A stretch of DNA of 64,000 nt from Denitratisoma oestradiolicum (GTDB lineage: Bacteria; Pseudomonadota; Gammaproteobacteria; Burkholderiales; Rhodocyclaceae). Position 1 is the stretch's first letter, and each line of letters begins with the position of its first letter. Shown here piece after piece: positions 1 through 8,861 of this stretch. The stretch lies in contig NZ_LR778301.1 in NCBI RefSeq assembly GCF_902813185.1, forward strand, positions 1,798,001 to 1,862,000, written 5' to 3'. Under the pieces are notes generated by a model. The model saw only the letters and a list, made by a program, of their open reading frames with translations. It searched no databases and was not told where the DNA came from. The position numbers and the translations under genes were made by a program.

Positions 1-1
1 G

Positions 2-409
2 GCCTGTAGCGGCAATCCGGGCCCGGGCGGCTGGGGGGCAATACTGCGTTACGGTGACCACGAAAAGGAACTCTTCGGCGGCGATCCTGCCACCACCAAC
101 AACCGCATGGAGTTATTGGCCGTGATCGAGGCCCTGCGTCAGTTGAAACGGCCGGCACGGGTGAAGGTGCATACGGATTCCCAGTATGTGCAGAAGGGCA
201 TCAGCGAATGGATAACAGGCTGGAAGCGCAAGGGCTGGAAGACTGCGAGCAAACAGCCGGTAAAGAATGTGGATCTGTGGCAGGCCCTGGATTCCGAGGC
301 CGGCCGCCATCAAGTGGAATGGCTCTGGGTGCGGGGTCATGCCGGTCATGTGGAAAACGAGCGCGCCGATGCCTTGGCGCGGCGCGGCGTGGATTCGGTA
401 CGGAGATAG
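2..409 (+). CDS. rnhA: Ribonuclease HI, 3' part
   Basis: RNase HI cleaves the RNA strand of RNA-DNA hybrids. The reading frame is open from the left edge, so the start codon and the first catalytic Asp (in the usual YTDGAC motif) lie outside the window; the visible part begins [15 protein letters not shown]. Three further landmarks are present: the catalytic Glu in NNRMEL, the Asp in HTDSQYV, and the Asp/His region HAGH...ENERADALA near the C-terminus. The stop lies 3 bases before dnaQ, the same close rnhA-dnaQ pairing seen in many proteobacteria. Confidence 0.95.
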   Translation, partial: ACSGNPGPGGWGAILRYGDHEKELFGGDPATTNNRMELLAVIEALRQLKRPARVKVHTDSQYVQKGISEWITGWKRKGWKTASKQPVKNVDLWQALDSEAGRHQVEWLWVRGHAGHVENERADALARRGVDSVRR

Positions 410-412
410 GGA

Positions 413-1135
413 ATGCGTCAGGTCATACTGGATACTGAAACCACAGGGCTGGAATATCGGCTGGGAGATCGGATCATCGAAGTGGGTTGCGTGGAACTGG
501 TGGGCCGCAAGCTCACCCGGCGGCGCTTCCACAAGTACATCAATCCGGAACGGGAAATCGATGCCGGCGCCCAGGCGGTCCATGGCCTGACCAACGAGTT
601 CTTGGCCGATAAGCCAGTATTCGCTGAAATCGTCGACGAATTGGTGGAGTTCATCCAGGACGCTGAGCTGATCATCCATAACGCTTCTTTTGACGTGGGA
701 TTTCTTAACAACGAGTTCGCGCTACTAAAGCGCGATTCCCTGGACAATGTTTGTGCAGGTGTGATCGACACCTTACGCATGGCAAGGGAAGTTCGGCCCG
801 GCAAGCGCAACTCCCTGGATGCCTTGTGTAACGAATACGGAGTGGACAACTCCGGGCGCCAGTTGCACGGCGCGCTGCTGGACGCGGAATTGCTGGCCGA
901 AGTCTACCTGGCCCTGACCCGGGGACAGGAAAGTTTGATGATGGACCTAGAGGCGCCAGCCGCCATTTTGCAATTCGACCCCAACAGCCTGGAGCGGGGC
1001 GATCTGCGAATTCTTCGCGCCAGCGATGCGGAGCTGCTAGAGCACCAACGGGTGCTGGAAGAACTGAAGAAGGAATCCAAGGGGGAATGTCTTTGGCTGA
1101 AGGAGCCAGCTTCGATTAACCCACCGTGGGCCTGA
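413..1135 (+). CDS. dnaQ: DNA polymerase III epsilon subunit (3'-5' proofreading exonuclease)
   Basis: Proofreading exonuclease of the replicative polymerase, 240 residues, typical for the family. All DEDDh motifs are visible: Exo I DTETTG (D7, E9), Exo II HNASFDVGF (D94) and Exo III HGALLDAELLAEVY (H152, D157). The C-terminal tail after about residue 180 is the segment that binds the alpha subunit in characterised homologues. The start lies 3 bases after the rnhA stop, which suggests a shared transcript. Nothing unusual is seen in the protein. Confidence 0.96.
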   Translation: MRQVILDTETTGLEYRLGDRIIEVGCVELVGRKLTRRRFHKYINPEREIDAGAQAVHGLTNEFLADKPVFAEIVDELVEFIQDAELIIHNASFDVGFLNNEFALLKRDSLDNVCAGVIDTLRMAREVRPGKRNSLDALCNEYGVDNSGRQLHGALLDAELLAEVYLALTRGQESLMMDLEAPAAILQFDPNSLERGDLRILRASDAELLEHQRVLEELKKESKGECLWLKEPASINPPWA

Positions 1136-1153
1136 CGTTACCGCATAATTCAT

Positions 1154-2263
1154 TTATCCACTGATCTCGATGACTGTGCGTATGCCTTTGCCTTCCTTCA
1201 GATCCTGAAATGCCTCATTGATTTCAGAAAGAGGTCGTTTGCAGGTGATCAGGCTTTCCAGATCGAGGCGGCCTGTCTTCCAGAAAGACAGTAAGCGTTC
1301 GATATCAAATTTTGGATGTGCACCGCCCAGTAGGCTACCTGTCAATTTCTTTTCTTGCGATGCAAAAAGGACGACATTGCGGATTGTCGCGCTGTCCTCG
1401 AAAGGTGGAGCACCAACGCATACGGCCGTACCGCCTGGACGGATGGCGTTGATGGCGGTTTCGATAAGCTGGGCGATTCCTGCTGTTTCGAACCCGTAGT
1501 CCGCACCGATTCCGTTCGTCAGGGAAAGTGTGGAGGCAACCACGTCTTCCCGTGCCGGGTCCAGCACATGGGTAGCGCCTAATCGCAACGCCATTTCGCG
1601 GCGGGTGGGATTTGGGTCAGAGGCGATAACGATGCGGGCAGCAGTCAATCGGGCTCCCTGTATCGCCGACAGACCAACACCGCCACAACCGAGAATCAAT
1701 ACTGTGGCACCCGCCTCGACGTCGGCCGTGTTAAGGACGGCACCGACGCCGGTGCGAACGGCGCAGCCGGTAACGCAGGCCACGTCGAGGGGTATGTCAG
1801 GGTCGATGCGCACTGCCGAAGCTTCCGGTGCGATCGTGTATTCCGCCAAGGCGCCCGCGCCGATTCCTCGTAGCACCCTACGGCCATGGCGCAATAGACC
1901 AGTTTCTCCATCGGGGAGGGTATGGGTCATCAACCCGGGACTGGAATAGGAACAGATACCGAAGTTCCCACGCTGGCAAAAATAACACTGCCCGCAAGGG
2001 TAAATTGCGTTGATGACCACATGATCACCAGCCGCCAAAGATTTCACGCCAGGCCCCACTGAAACCACCACACCCGCAGCCTCATGGCCGACGATAATCG
2101 GTTCGCTCACCGGATACACGCCGCTGACAACACTGTAGTCCGAATGACACAGGCTGCAGAAAGCAACCTTGATGCAGACTTCGCCCTGGCGCGGCATTGC
2201 AATCTCCACGTCATCGACGATCTGGATCGGTTGCCCCTGTTTTTCGAGAATGGCAGCGCGCAT
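1154..2263 (-). CDS. Zinc-dependent alcohol dehydrogenase (MDR family)
   Basis: Medium-chain dehydrogenase/reductase of 369 residues, oxidising an alcohol or reducing an aldehyde with NAD(H). Catalytic zinc ligands are C39 (in CSLCHSD) and H60-E61 (in VGHEAAG). The structural zinc lobe has four Cys at residues 90, 93, 96 and 104. A Rossmann motif ILGCGGVGLSAIQ lies in the second half. The layout resembles the class III/aryl-alcohol subgroup, but the substrate cannot be read from sequence. It is divergent from a TetR gene with palindromes between them, so TetR-controlled induction is likely. Confidence 0.88.
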   Translation of the reverse strand: MRAAILEKQGQPIQIVDDVEIAMPRQGEVCIKVAFCSLCHSDYSVVSGVYPVSEPIIVGHEAAGVVVSVGPGVKSLAAGDHVVINAIYPCGQCYFCQRGNFGICSYSSPGLMTHTLPDGETGLLRHGRRVLRGIGAGALAEYTIAPEASAVRIDPDIPLDVACVTGCAVRTGVGAVLNTADVEAGATVLILGCGGVGLSAIQGARLTAARIVIASDPNPTRREMALRLGATHVLDPAREDVVASTLSLTNGIGADYGFETAGIAQLIETAINAIRPGGTAVCVGAPPFEDSATIRNVVLFASQEKKLTGSLLGGAHPKFDIERLLSFWKTGRLDLESLITCKRPLSEINEAFQDLKEGKGIRTVIEISG

Positions 2264-2354
2264 GACGGCTCTCCTTTTTGGCTGCGGTCTTAAGGTAGCT
2301 CGGAAAGCGCTCGGCTGCCCCGGCTGGTTTTAGTGTATTCATTGGCGATTCTAC

Positions 2355-2376
2355 AGTTAATTAACTTGTTAGTTAA
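2355..2376. promoter_or_regulatory. Probable TetR operators between the dehydrogenase and tetR
   Basis: Two overlapping inverted repeats sit in the 225-base divergent intergenic region. AGTTAATTAACT (2355-2366) is a perfect 12-bp palindrome. TTAACT-TGTT-AGTTAA (2361-2376) is a 6-bp dyad with a 4-base spacer. A further AGTTAA half-site follows at about 2386. TetR-family repressors usually bind such dyads beside their own gene, so these probably control both transcripts. The pairing with this regulator is inference. Confidence 0.6.
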
Positions 2377-2488
2377 TTTCTACTCAGTTAAAAAGGCAGT
2401 ATCGATTCAGCAGTGACAGTTCGGTCGATTGAAGTCACAGTGCTCGCATGTGCATTGGGTTGCCGTGGGCTTCCGCTAAGATAAAAAT

Positions 2489-3136
2489 ATGCAGAAGAAA
2501 ACAGTACGCAAAAAACTAGGTCGGCCCGAGGGGGCGGGCGGCGGTATCGAAACTCGGAGGAAGATCATTATCGCCGCCGTGGATTGTTTCGCCGAACGGG
2601 GCTACGCCAACTCCAATAATCAGGATATTGCCAAAGCGGCGGGTATCACCAGTGGCGCCCTATACCATTACTTCGAGTCCAAAGCTGCGCTTTACCGGGA
2701 GGCCCTACAACTGATCGTAACCACCTTGGTTGGCACCTATCGGGCTGCCTGCGACCAAAATCCCGATCGCACCAGTATTGACCAACTGTGCATCGGGTTA
2801 CGGGAAGTGATGGTGCTTTCCAGGAGTTGGCCCGGCGCCCTGCGGTTTGCGGCGGCATCATTCTCTGAAATCCAGCGTAACAGTGAGCTTGACTGGCTGA
2901 ACGAAATGGACGCGCGTCTCTTCTACGACTTCTTCTACGACTTAGTTGAACGGGCGAAATTGCGGGGTGAATTAGCTCCTGGAGCCAATGTGGAATCTGT
3001 GGTTAAGGTACTCATCGTCTGCAATATGGGAATTTCATCCTTAGCCGAACAGGGCGAGGATATTTTTCTGGAGGCCGTGACTACCTTCGAGCAACTGATT
3101 GCAGGTAGTTTGATGAAGCGGCCCCATCTGGCCTAG
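2489..3136 (+). CDS. TetR/AcrR-family transcriptional regulator
   Basis: Regulator of 215 residues. The N-terminal TetR helix-turn-helix spans roughly residues 22-70, with the typical run AAVDCFAERGYANSN, then ITSGALYHYFESKAALY. The remaining helical C-terminal part is the ligand-binding and dimerisation domain and is not recognised further. It has a lysine/arginine-rich N-terminal extension (MQKKTVRKKLGRP) before the DNA-binding domain. It is transcribed divergently from the zinc alcohol dehydrogenase, its likely target, with palindromes in the shared promoter region. Confidence 0.9.
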   Translation: MQKKTVRKKLGRPEGAGGGIETRRKIIIAAVDCFAERGYANSNNQDIAKAAGITSGALYHYFESKAALYREALQLIVTTLVGTYRAACDQNPDRTSIDQLCIGLREVMVLSRSWPGALRFAAASFSEIQRNSELDWLNEMDARLFYDFFYDLVERAKLRGELAPGANVESVVKVLIVCNMGISSLAEQGEDIFLEAVTTFEQLIAGSLMKRPHLA

Positions 3137-3332
3137 ATTCAGAGCCTAGCGTTAGGGGTTTCTGGTTTTGGCTGGTGGTCAAATTCGGCATGGTGTTCCC
3201 TCCTTGTTGGTCATCCGTCCTGAGTTCATCGCCTTGCCGCGTCGGACCATGGACGAAAAGGGCGGAAATCAAGGGGACAATCGGAAGCCGCAGCCCCGGC
3301 CTAGTGGATCTGCCGAAGGCAGGCGCACTAGG

Positions 3333-3371
3333 AAAAAACCAGGATTTACCATCAGTAAAGCCTGGTTTTTT
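3333..3371. terminator. Terminator-like hairpin downstream of tetR
   Basis: An 11-bp perfect stem, AAAAAACCAGG pairing with CCTGGTTTTTT, encloses a 17-base loop. A-rich 5' arm and T-rich 3' arm mean it could act as an intrinsic terminator in both directions. It lies about 200 bases after the tetR stop, and no gene points into it from the right within 300 bases. Confidence 0.55.
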
Positions 3372-3456
3372 AGGGGACCGGATGAGGATTGGCGGCGAAG
3401 CCCAAAGCCCTTGATTTCTGACCCGGCCATGGTTTGATCGGCGTTTTTGGCGATGA

Positions 3457-3498
3457 ACTTGTTTAGGACAAGTTACTGGGACTTGTTTAAACAAGTCC
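3457..3498. repeat. Paired ACTTGT inverted repeats
   Basis: AACTTGT-TTAGG-ACAAGTT (3457-3475) is followed by the perfect 20-bp palindrome GGACTTGTTTAAACAAGTCC (3479-3498). The two share the ACTTGT/ACAAGT half-site and are one to two helical turns apart, as in a double operator. No gene start immediately next to them explains the arrangement. Confidence 0.5.
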
Positions 3499-3687
3499 TT
3501 GGCTCTGGGTCGTAGGGCGTTGGGTGATCTATCTTTTCTGGGACGTGCCATAGTTAATTAAATTGCATACCTAACGGCGCAGGGCGCAGGACCTTGATAG
3601 CACATTGGAATATATGTCTGATGATATTTTACATAATGCACATTATCCTGCATATAAGAATGAAATCAGGGAAGAACAAAAGGCGCT

Positions 3688-4320
3688 TCAAGGCCGTGCT
3701 GCCTTTGCCAGAAGGTCCGCTATATCGGTATTTCCTGCCTTTTGGGCGATATCCTCAGCGGTGTGCCCCTCCGGATTCCGGAGTTTGGCATCGGCACCCC
3801 GGTGCAGGAGCAGTTTTACCAGGGACAGGTGACCATTGCGGGCTGCGATCATCAGGGGCGACAACCCGCTGGAAGATGGCACATTGGCTTGCGCCCCACG
3901 GTCCAGCAGCAGGCTTGCTATTGTCTCGTGACCATTGAATGTCGCATAGTGCAAAGGGCTCCAGTCAGACTTTTGCGGATTTACCGGGGCGCCGGCATCA
4001 ACCAACAAACGGACGCAGGCCAGGTGCCCATTGAGGGACGCCAACATCAGCGCATCATCACCATATTTATTTTTTTTCAGTAAATTAGGTCGTGATTTTA
4101 ATGTTATTTCTATAATATTCTGATGCCCATTCCGGGCTGCATGCATGACCAAAGTGGTGCCTTCCCGGTCTGCTGCATTGACGTCCATTCCCCGTTGCAG
4201 CAGCGTCATCACTGTGTTGGCATGGCCCTGTTGGGCTGCGAAGAGCATCTCATCGAGAGTTCCTGCCTGGGCGAAACCGCTAAGCAGCAGCCAGAAGCAA
4301 AATGGCAATAGATGTTTCAC
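3688..4320 (-). CDS. Exported ankyrin-repeat protein
   Basis: About 210 residues starting at a GTG whose bases overlap the tatD stop (GTGA), so translation is probably coupled to tatD. The frame stays open further upstream inside tatD, but the signal peptide at this GTG (KHLLPFCFWLLLSGFAQA) fixes the start. After it come about five ankyrin repeats with the usual G-HT-hydrophobic spacing (for example SPLHYATFNGHETIASLLLDRGA and SPLMIAARNGHLSLVKLLLHRGA), ending IADLLAKAARP. Ankyrin repeats bind proteins; the partner is unknown and the protein should be periplasmic. Confidence 0.85.
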   Translation of the reverse strand: MKHLLPFCFWLLLSGFAQAGTLDEMLFAAQQGHANTVMTLLQRGMDVNAADREGTTLVMHAARNGHQNIIEITLKSRPNLLKKNKYGDDALMLASLNGHLACVRLLVDAGAPVNPQKSDWSPLHYATFNGHETIASLLLDRGAQANVPSSSGLSPLMIAARNGHLSLVKLLLHRGADAKLRNPEGHTAEDIAQKAGNTDIADLLAKAARP

Positions 4321-5096
4321 TTGGTTTCCCGGGGAATATTGAACAGTCTGAAAAAGTTGCTGGTGGTTGCTTCTGCTACTTCTTCCAGCTCCATCTCCCT
4401 CAACCGTGCGATTTCCTCGGCCACATGGCGCACGTAGGCTGGTTCGTTGCGCTTGCCCCGGTGGGGTGCGGGCGCCAGGTACGGACAATCGGTCTCCACC
4501 AGCAGCCGGTCCAGAGGAATCTGACGGGCTACCTCCTTCAAATCGACGGCGTTCTTGAAGGTGACGATGCCGGAAAAGGAGACGTGGAAGCCCAGGTCCA
4601 GGGCCTGCCGGGCCACTTCCATGGATTCGGTGAAGCAATGGAACACGCCTCCCACGGCATCGGCCCCCTCCTCCTTAAGTATCGCCAGGGTGTCTGCTGC
4701 GGCCGAACGGGTGTGGATGATCAGGGGTTTGGCGGCCCGTCGGGCCGCGCGAATATGGCAGCGAAAGCGTTGCCGTTGCCACTCCAGGTCTCCCTCCAGA
4801 CGATAGTAATCCAGGCCAGTCTCGCCGATGGCGACCACCTTGGGATGGCGAGTCAGTTCAACCAGTTCATCCTCACCGGGTTCCCTGCCCTCCTGATGAT
4901 CCGGATGTACTCCCACCGCTGCGTAGAGGTTTTCATGGGCGGATACCAGGGCCAGCAAGGAAGGCAGGGCTTCCAGGGTGACTCCGGCGCAAAGCCCCCA
5001 GCCCACGCCCTGGGTACGCATGTTTTCCAGGAGTTGAGGAATCTCGCTGGCGAAATCGGGAAAATCCAAGTGGCAATGGGAATCGACGAGCAGCAT
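4317..5096 (-). CDS. tatD: TatD-family metal-dependent deoxyribonuclease
   Basis: TatD-family hydrolase of 259 residues with an amidohydrolase-like TIM barrel. Metal ligands visible are the N-terminal HxH (SHCHLDFP, H7/H9), the Glu in AIGETGLDYY, the His in PLIIHTRSA, the HCF motif in GGVFHCFTES and the Asp in LLVETDCPYLAP. The terminal PxxxRGKRNEPAYV run is also typical. Members are 3'-5' DNases active on damaged DNA. The gene lies just downstream of holB (7-base gap) in the conserved mltG-tmk-holB-tatD order. Confidence 0.93.
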   Translation of the reverse strand: MLLVDSHCHLDFPDFASEIPQLLENMRTQGVGWGLCAGVTLEALPSLLALVSAHENLYAAVGVHPDHQEGREPGEDELVELTRHPKVVAIGETGLDYYRLEGDLEWQRQRFRCHIRAARRAAKPLIIHTRSAAADTLAILKEEGADAVGGVFHCFTESMEVARQALDLGFHVSFSGIVTFKNAVDLKEVARQIPLDRLLVETDCPYLAPAPHRGKRNEPAYVRHVAEEIARLREMELEEVAEATTSNFFRLFNIPRETK

Positions 5097-5103
5097 GAGG
5101 AAG

Positions 5104-6174
5104 TCAATGTCGGGCCGGGGTCAAGGCGACCGCGCAGCGGGCGGCCAGGTCTTCGAGGAATAACAGGGTGTTGAGAGGATGTCGGGCTGTGGCTCTGACT
5201 TTCAACAGGCTGTCGTGGCAACGATTGAGCCGGGCCGGGTCGGCGGTGGCGGCCAGCCGGGAGAGGTTTTCGTTTTCCCGGGCCAGATAGCGGGGTGCGA
5301 GCGCAGCCCGGACCCGAATCAGGTCATGGAGCCATTTTTGTACTGTATCCACCAGGTTTTCCAGATTCAATTCCGGGTTGACCTTCAGTTGACTCTCCCA
5401 GTGGGCGGCCAGGGTCAGGGGATCGAGGGGTTGCCGGGACAGCGGAGCAATAATTTCGGCAGTGGAGTCCTTGGTGCCCCGCTCACTGCGAGCCAGGGCG
5501 CGCAAGGGAGCGCCACCGGCCAGGCCCAACTCCATCTCGGGGTCCTTGATACCGGCCTGTTTGAGCCAAGCGACGGCCGCGCCCGTTTCAGGAACGCCAA
5601 AAAGTACTTTGCGGCAACGGCTGCGCAAAGTCGGTAGCAGGCTACGCCATTTTGAAGAAACCATTATAAAATATACTGATGGAGGTGGTTCCTCAAGTAT
5701 TTTAAGAAGTGAATTCGCGGCTGCCCCATTCATCGCATCGGCGGGGTCCACGATCACCACACGGTTGCCGTGGCGGTGGCTGCCGACGAAAACAAAGTCT
5801 TCCAAGGCTCGAATCTGATGAATCTTGATCTGGGTGGCAACTCCACTTTTTTTGCTACTGGCCTTGGTGCTCGCCTCATCGCCTTCCGCATCATCCACCT
5901 CAAGGGTGACCTTGCGAAAGTCCGGATGATTCCCCCCCGCCTGCCACCGGCAAGCATCACATTCGCCGCAAGCCCAACTGCCTCGAGGCTGTTCGCAGAG
6001 CAAACGCGCTGCCATGGCAGCGGCAAAACGGCTTTTCCCTACGCCACCAGGGCCTGCCAGCAATAAGGCATGGGGCAGGCTTGCGGGATTGCCCAGCAAT
6101 GAGTCCCATAGGGAAGAGTTCCATGGAAATATTGAATTAACAGTCACTTGAAATTCTTTCTTCAAGTGATTCAC
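5104..6174 (-). CDS. holB: DNA polymerase III delta' subunit
   Basis: Clamp-loader subunit, up to 356 residues. It has a Walker A (GPGGVGKS, about 41-48), a zinc module with C60, C69, C72 and C75, and the SRC motif of clamp loaders ([10 protein letters not shown]). The region after about residue 215 matches the less conserved collar domain. The ATG at 6174 overlaps tmk by 38 bases; an in-frame GTG at 6147 would shorten the protein by nine residues and reduce the overlap, so either start is possible. It lies between tmk and tatD, the usual position. Confidence 0.93.
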   Translation of the reverse strand: MNHLKKEFQVTVNSIFPWNSSLWDSLLGNPASLPHALLLAGPGGVGKSRFAAAMAARLLCEQPRGSWACGECDACRWQAGGNHPDFRKVTLEVDDAEGDEASTKASSKKSGVATQIKIHQIRALEDFVFVGSHRHGNRVVIVDPADAMNGAAANSLLKILEEPPPSVYFIMVSSKWRSLLPTLRSRCRKVLFGVPETGAAVAWLKQAGIKDPEMELGLAGGAPLRALARSERGTKDSTAEIIAPLSRQPLDPLTLAAHWESQLKVNPELNLENLVDTVQKWLHDLIRVRAALAPRYLARENENLSRLAATADPARLNRCHDSLLKVRATARHPLNTLLFLEDLAARCAVALTPARH

Positions 6175-6754
6175 GAATTTTTTCGATGCTCAGCCGGGCA
6201 TCGATCAGATAGAAGCGAGTTGCGCATTCTTCAGCACGACGGTGGTACGCAGCCCTCACCCGTTCGAAGAATTCCTGCTGCTCCCGTTCGAATCGATCCG
6301 GGGCATTGCCGGTACCCTGTAAACGCTGTCGGGCCAGGCCGGCATCCAGGTCGAACAATAGGGTCAGGTCTGGTTGCAGCTCTCCCTGCACCCATTGCTC
6401 CAATTGCCTGAGCTTTTCCCAGGCCAGCCCCCGGCCGCCGCCCTGATAGGCGAAGCTGGCGTCGGTAAAGCGATCCGAAACCACCCAATGTCCCCGTGCC
6501 AGGGCTGGTTCTATTACTTCGGCGAGATGTTCCCGGCGGGCCGCGAACATCAGCAGGGCCTCGGTTTCCAGGTGCATGGGTTCGACCAGCAACAAACCAC
6601 GCAGCTTTTCTCCCAGGGATGTGCCACCGGGTTCCCGGGTTGATACTACGGGATGTCCCTTGCCCCGCAAGTAGTCCACTAGCCAGGCATGGTGGGTGCT
6701 TTTACCGGCCCCATCGATACCTTCCAGCGTAATGAATCTGCCTCTTGCGCTCAT
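6137..6754 (-). CDS. tmk: Thymidylate kinase
   Basis: Phosphorylates dTMP to dTDP. It is 205 residues long with the P-loop GIDGAGKST (12-20), the DR(Y/F) substrate motif in [20 protein letters not shown], and the TREPGGT loop. A short lid region follows ([15 protein letters not shown]). The start overlaps the mltG stop by 4 bases, so the two are probably translationally coupled. The gene order mltG-tmk-holB is conserved across proteobacteria. Confidence 0.96.
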   Translation of the reverse strand: MSARGRFITLEGIDGAGKSTHHAWLVDYLRGKGHPVVSTREPGGTSLGEKLRGLLLVEPMHLETEALLMFAARREHLAEVIEPALARGHWVVSDRFTDASFAYQGGGRGLAWEKLRQLEQWVQGELQPDLTLLFDLDAGLARQRLQGTGNAPDRFEREQQEFFERVRAAYHRRAEECATRFYLIDARLSIEKIRESLEERISSDC

Positions 6755-7755
6755 CCAGCGGCTCCCTTGCGCTTCTGGTAGCGGGCCACAGCCCGGTTGT
6801 GTTCATCTAGGGTGCGGGAAAACTCGCTGGAACCATCTCCCCTGGCGACGAAGTAGAAGTGGTCTCCGTTCGCTGGGTTCAGGGCGGCCCGCAAGGATTC
6901 CAGTCCCGGCATGGCAATCGGCGTCGGCGGCAGACCGGGCCGGGTATAGGTGTTGTAGGGGGTATCGGCCAGCAGATCCCGCTTGCGCAAGTTGCCGTCG
7001 AAGGCCTCGCCCAGGCCGTAGATCACGGTGGGATCGGTTTGCAGCGCCATGCCCACACGTAGGCGATTTATGAAGACTCCGGCGATCAGGGGACGATCGG
7101 ATGCCTGCCCGGTCTCCTTCTCGACGATGGAGGCCATGATCAGTGCCTCGTAGGGGCTGCGGTAGGGGGTACCCGCCGGACGGCGCTGCCATTCCTTCTG
7201 TAGATGGCGCTGCATGGCACGATAGGCCCGGCGCAGCAGGTCAAGATCGCTGGATTGCTTGGCCACCAAGTAGGTGTCGGGAAAGAACAAGCCCTCGGGA
7301 TGGGGTTCAGTGGCATCCAACCGGGTCAGGACTTCGGCTTCCGTCAGGCCCGAAGTGTCGTGCCTCAGATCCGGGTGGGCATCCAGCGCCTGCCTCCACT
7401 GCCGGAAGGTCTTGCCTTCCAGGAGGCGCACCTCGGCTTGGGTGACATCGCCCCGGGTCAACTTGTCCAGCAGCTGGAAAGGGGTGACACCCTGTTCCAG
7501 CAGATAGCTTCCGGCCTTGATTTCAGTAGCTTTTCCCATCAGGCGCCCCAGAAGGGAAAACTGCCAGGGGGGGAAACCGGCTCCCGCCTCGGCCATCACC
7601 CGTGAAGCTGCCGCCAGTCCCATGCCGGAGGAAAGGGTGAACTCCAGAGGGCTGGACTTCAGTTCCAGGGGCTGACTGGCAAACCAACCTACAGCGGAAA
7701 CCCCGGCCAGACTGGTCAACACCAGCAGCAGGAATAGATGCTTGAGCAAGCGCAT
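6751..7755 (-). CDS. mltG: Endolytic murein transglycosylase MltG
   Basis: Inner-membrane lytic transglycosylase that cuts nascent peptidoglycan strands. It has 334 residues, with an N-terminal membrane anchor at about 5-25 ([20 protein letters not shown]), a LysM-like module, and the YceG catalytic domain. The catalytic Glu is in ASIVEKETG (about E212). Other family signatures are GLFFPDTY and the region [18 protein letters not shown]. It is the first gene of the mltG-tmk-holB-tatD-ankyrin cluster and is divergent from ygfZ, with a 90-base gap that should hold both promoters. Confidence 0.94.
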   Translation of the reverse strand: MRLLKHLFLLLVLTSLAGVSAVGWFASQPLELKSSPLEFTLSSGMGLAAASRVMAEAGAGFPPWQFSLLGRLMGKATEIKAGSYLLEQGVTPFQLLDKLTRGDVTQAEVRLLEGKTFRQWRQALDAHPDLRHDTSGLTEAEVLTRLDATEPHPEGLFFPDTYLVAKQSSDLDLLRRAYRAMQRHLQKEWQRRPAGTPYRSPYEALIMASIVEKETGQASDRPLIAGVFINRLRVGMALQTDPTVIYGLGEAFDGNLRKRDLLADTPYNTYTRPGLPPTPIAMPGLESLRAALNPANGDHFYFVARGDGSSEFSRTLDEHNRAVARYQKRKGAAG

Positions 7756-7845
7756 GAAGAAAAAACCGGGGGGAGCGACGAAACAGAGGAGGAATGTCGC
7801 CGCCTATAATAGCTCAACCCAACCCCTGATTTTTATACAAAAACC

Positions 7846-8859
7846 ATGACTCAAGACTGGAATTTCCTGCTCCAGCGGCTCCAGAAAAGCGCCGACGATC
7901 TGGGCGATGCCAGGGCCGAAGCGATGGCGGCAGCCGAAGGCACCGTTGTCGCTCCCCTGGCCGAACTGGGCCTGCTGCGGGCCAGCGGTCCGGAGGCTGC
8001 CGACTTCCTGCATCGGCTGCTCAGTAATGATATCGAGCACTTACCCACCGATGGCCTGTGTCGGGCCGCATTCTGTACGCCCAAGGGGCGGATGCTGGCG
8101 GATTTTCTGATCTGGCGGGAAGGTGAGGACTATCTGCTGCAAACCGGCGCCGACCTGCTGCCGGGCATGCTGAAAAAACTCTCCATGTACATCCTGCGCA
8201 GCAAGGTGAAGCTGGCCGACATCAGCGCCGAACGAGCGCTGATCGGGATATCCGGCCCGGAGGCAGCGGACCTGCTGATGGCGCTGGGAGGGACGCCACC
8301 GCCTCTACCCATGGGACGCATAGACTGTCTCGGCGGCAGCCTGCTGGCCCTCGACGGGCGACGCCTTCTCCTCGCCCTGCCCTTGGCCGAAGCCCCTGCC
8401 GTCTGGCAGCAGCTGGCCAGTCGCGCCCAGCCAGTGGGCAGCGGGGCCTGGCGCTGGCTGGAGATCGCCGCCGGCATTCCCCGCATCAGCCTGTCCACGC
8501 AGGAGGAGTTCGTTCCCCAGATGGTCAATCTGGATAAGGTGTCAGGCATCAGTTTCAAGAAGGGCTGCTATCCGGGCCAGGAAATCGTCGCCCGCACCCA
8601 TTACCTGGGCAAGGTCAAGCGCCGCATGTTCCGCGCCCACATCGAGGGGCAAGCCCTGCCACCCGGCACACCGGTTTTCTCCCCGGAAACCGGCGACCAG
8701 GCTTGTGGTGCTGTGGTCAGTCTGGCGCCTGCGCCAACCGGAGGCCATGAACTCCTGGCGGTGATCCAGATCAGTTGTGCCCAGGCCGGCAACATCCACC
8801 TGGGCGCGCCGGATGGTCCCCTGGCCACTTTGCTCCCCCTGCCCTACGCTCTGGACTGA
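7846..8859 (+). CDS. ygfZ: YgfZ/GcvT-like protein, Fe-S cluster maintenance
   Basis: Folate-binding COG0354 protein of 337 residues, needed for repair or assembly of certain [4Fe-4S] enzymes. The diagnostic motif KGCYPGQE with its conserved Cys is at about residues 239-246, followed by IVARTHYLGKVKRRMF. The N-terminal part carries the GcvT-like fold (FLHRLLSNDIEHL...RAAFCTPKGRMLADFLIW). The stop is followed 2 bases later by the next start, so the two genes probably form an operon. Confidence 0.94.
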   Translation: MTQDWNFLLQRLQKSADDLGDARAEAMAAAEGTVVAPLAELGLLRASGPEAADFLHRLLSNDIEHLPTDGLCRAAFCTPKGRMLADFLIWREGEDYLLQTGADLLPGMLKKLSMYILRSKVKLADISAERALIGISGPEAADLLMALGGTPPPLPMGRIDCLGGSLLALDGRRLLLALPLAEAPAVWQQLASRAQPVGSGAWRWLEIAAGIPRISLSTQEEFVPQMVNLDKVSGISFKKGCYPGQEIVARTHYLGKVKRRMFRAHIEGQALPPGTPVFSPETGDQACGAVVSLAPAPTGGHELLAVIQISCAQAGNIHLGAPDGPLATLLPLPYALD

Positions 8860-8861
8860 TC

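Larger units (their letters stand above)
3137..3687. other. Non-coding stretch with hairpins and palindromes
   Basis: No convincing gene in 551 bases. A minus-strand open frame (start 3551) lacks protein-like composition and is probably spurious. The stretch holds two adjacent hairpins: a cruciform-like repeat at 3300-3332 (CCTAGTG/CACTAGG flanking CTGCC/GGCAG) and a terminator-like stem at 3333-3371. Two ACTTGT-type inverted repeats lie at 3457-3498. An AGTTAATTAA sequence at 3553-3562 resembles the TetR operator at 2355. Confidence 0.6.

Noticed and set aside
3081..3551. Minus-strand 156-codon frame beginning MARPRKDRSP, reminiscent of a TetR start
   Set aside because: Overlaps the end of the tetR gene, runs through two strong hairpins and has no domain-like sequence after the first 20 residues.
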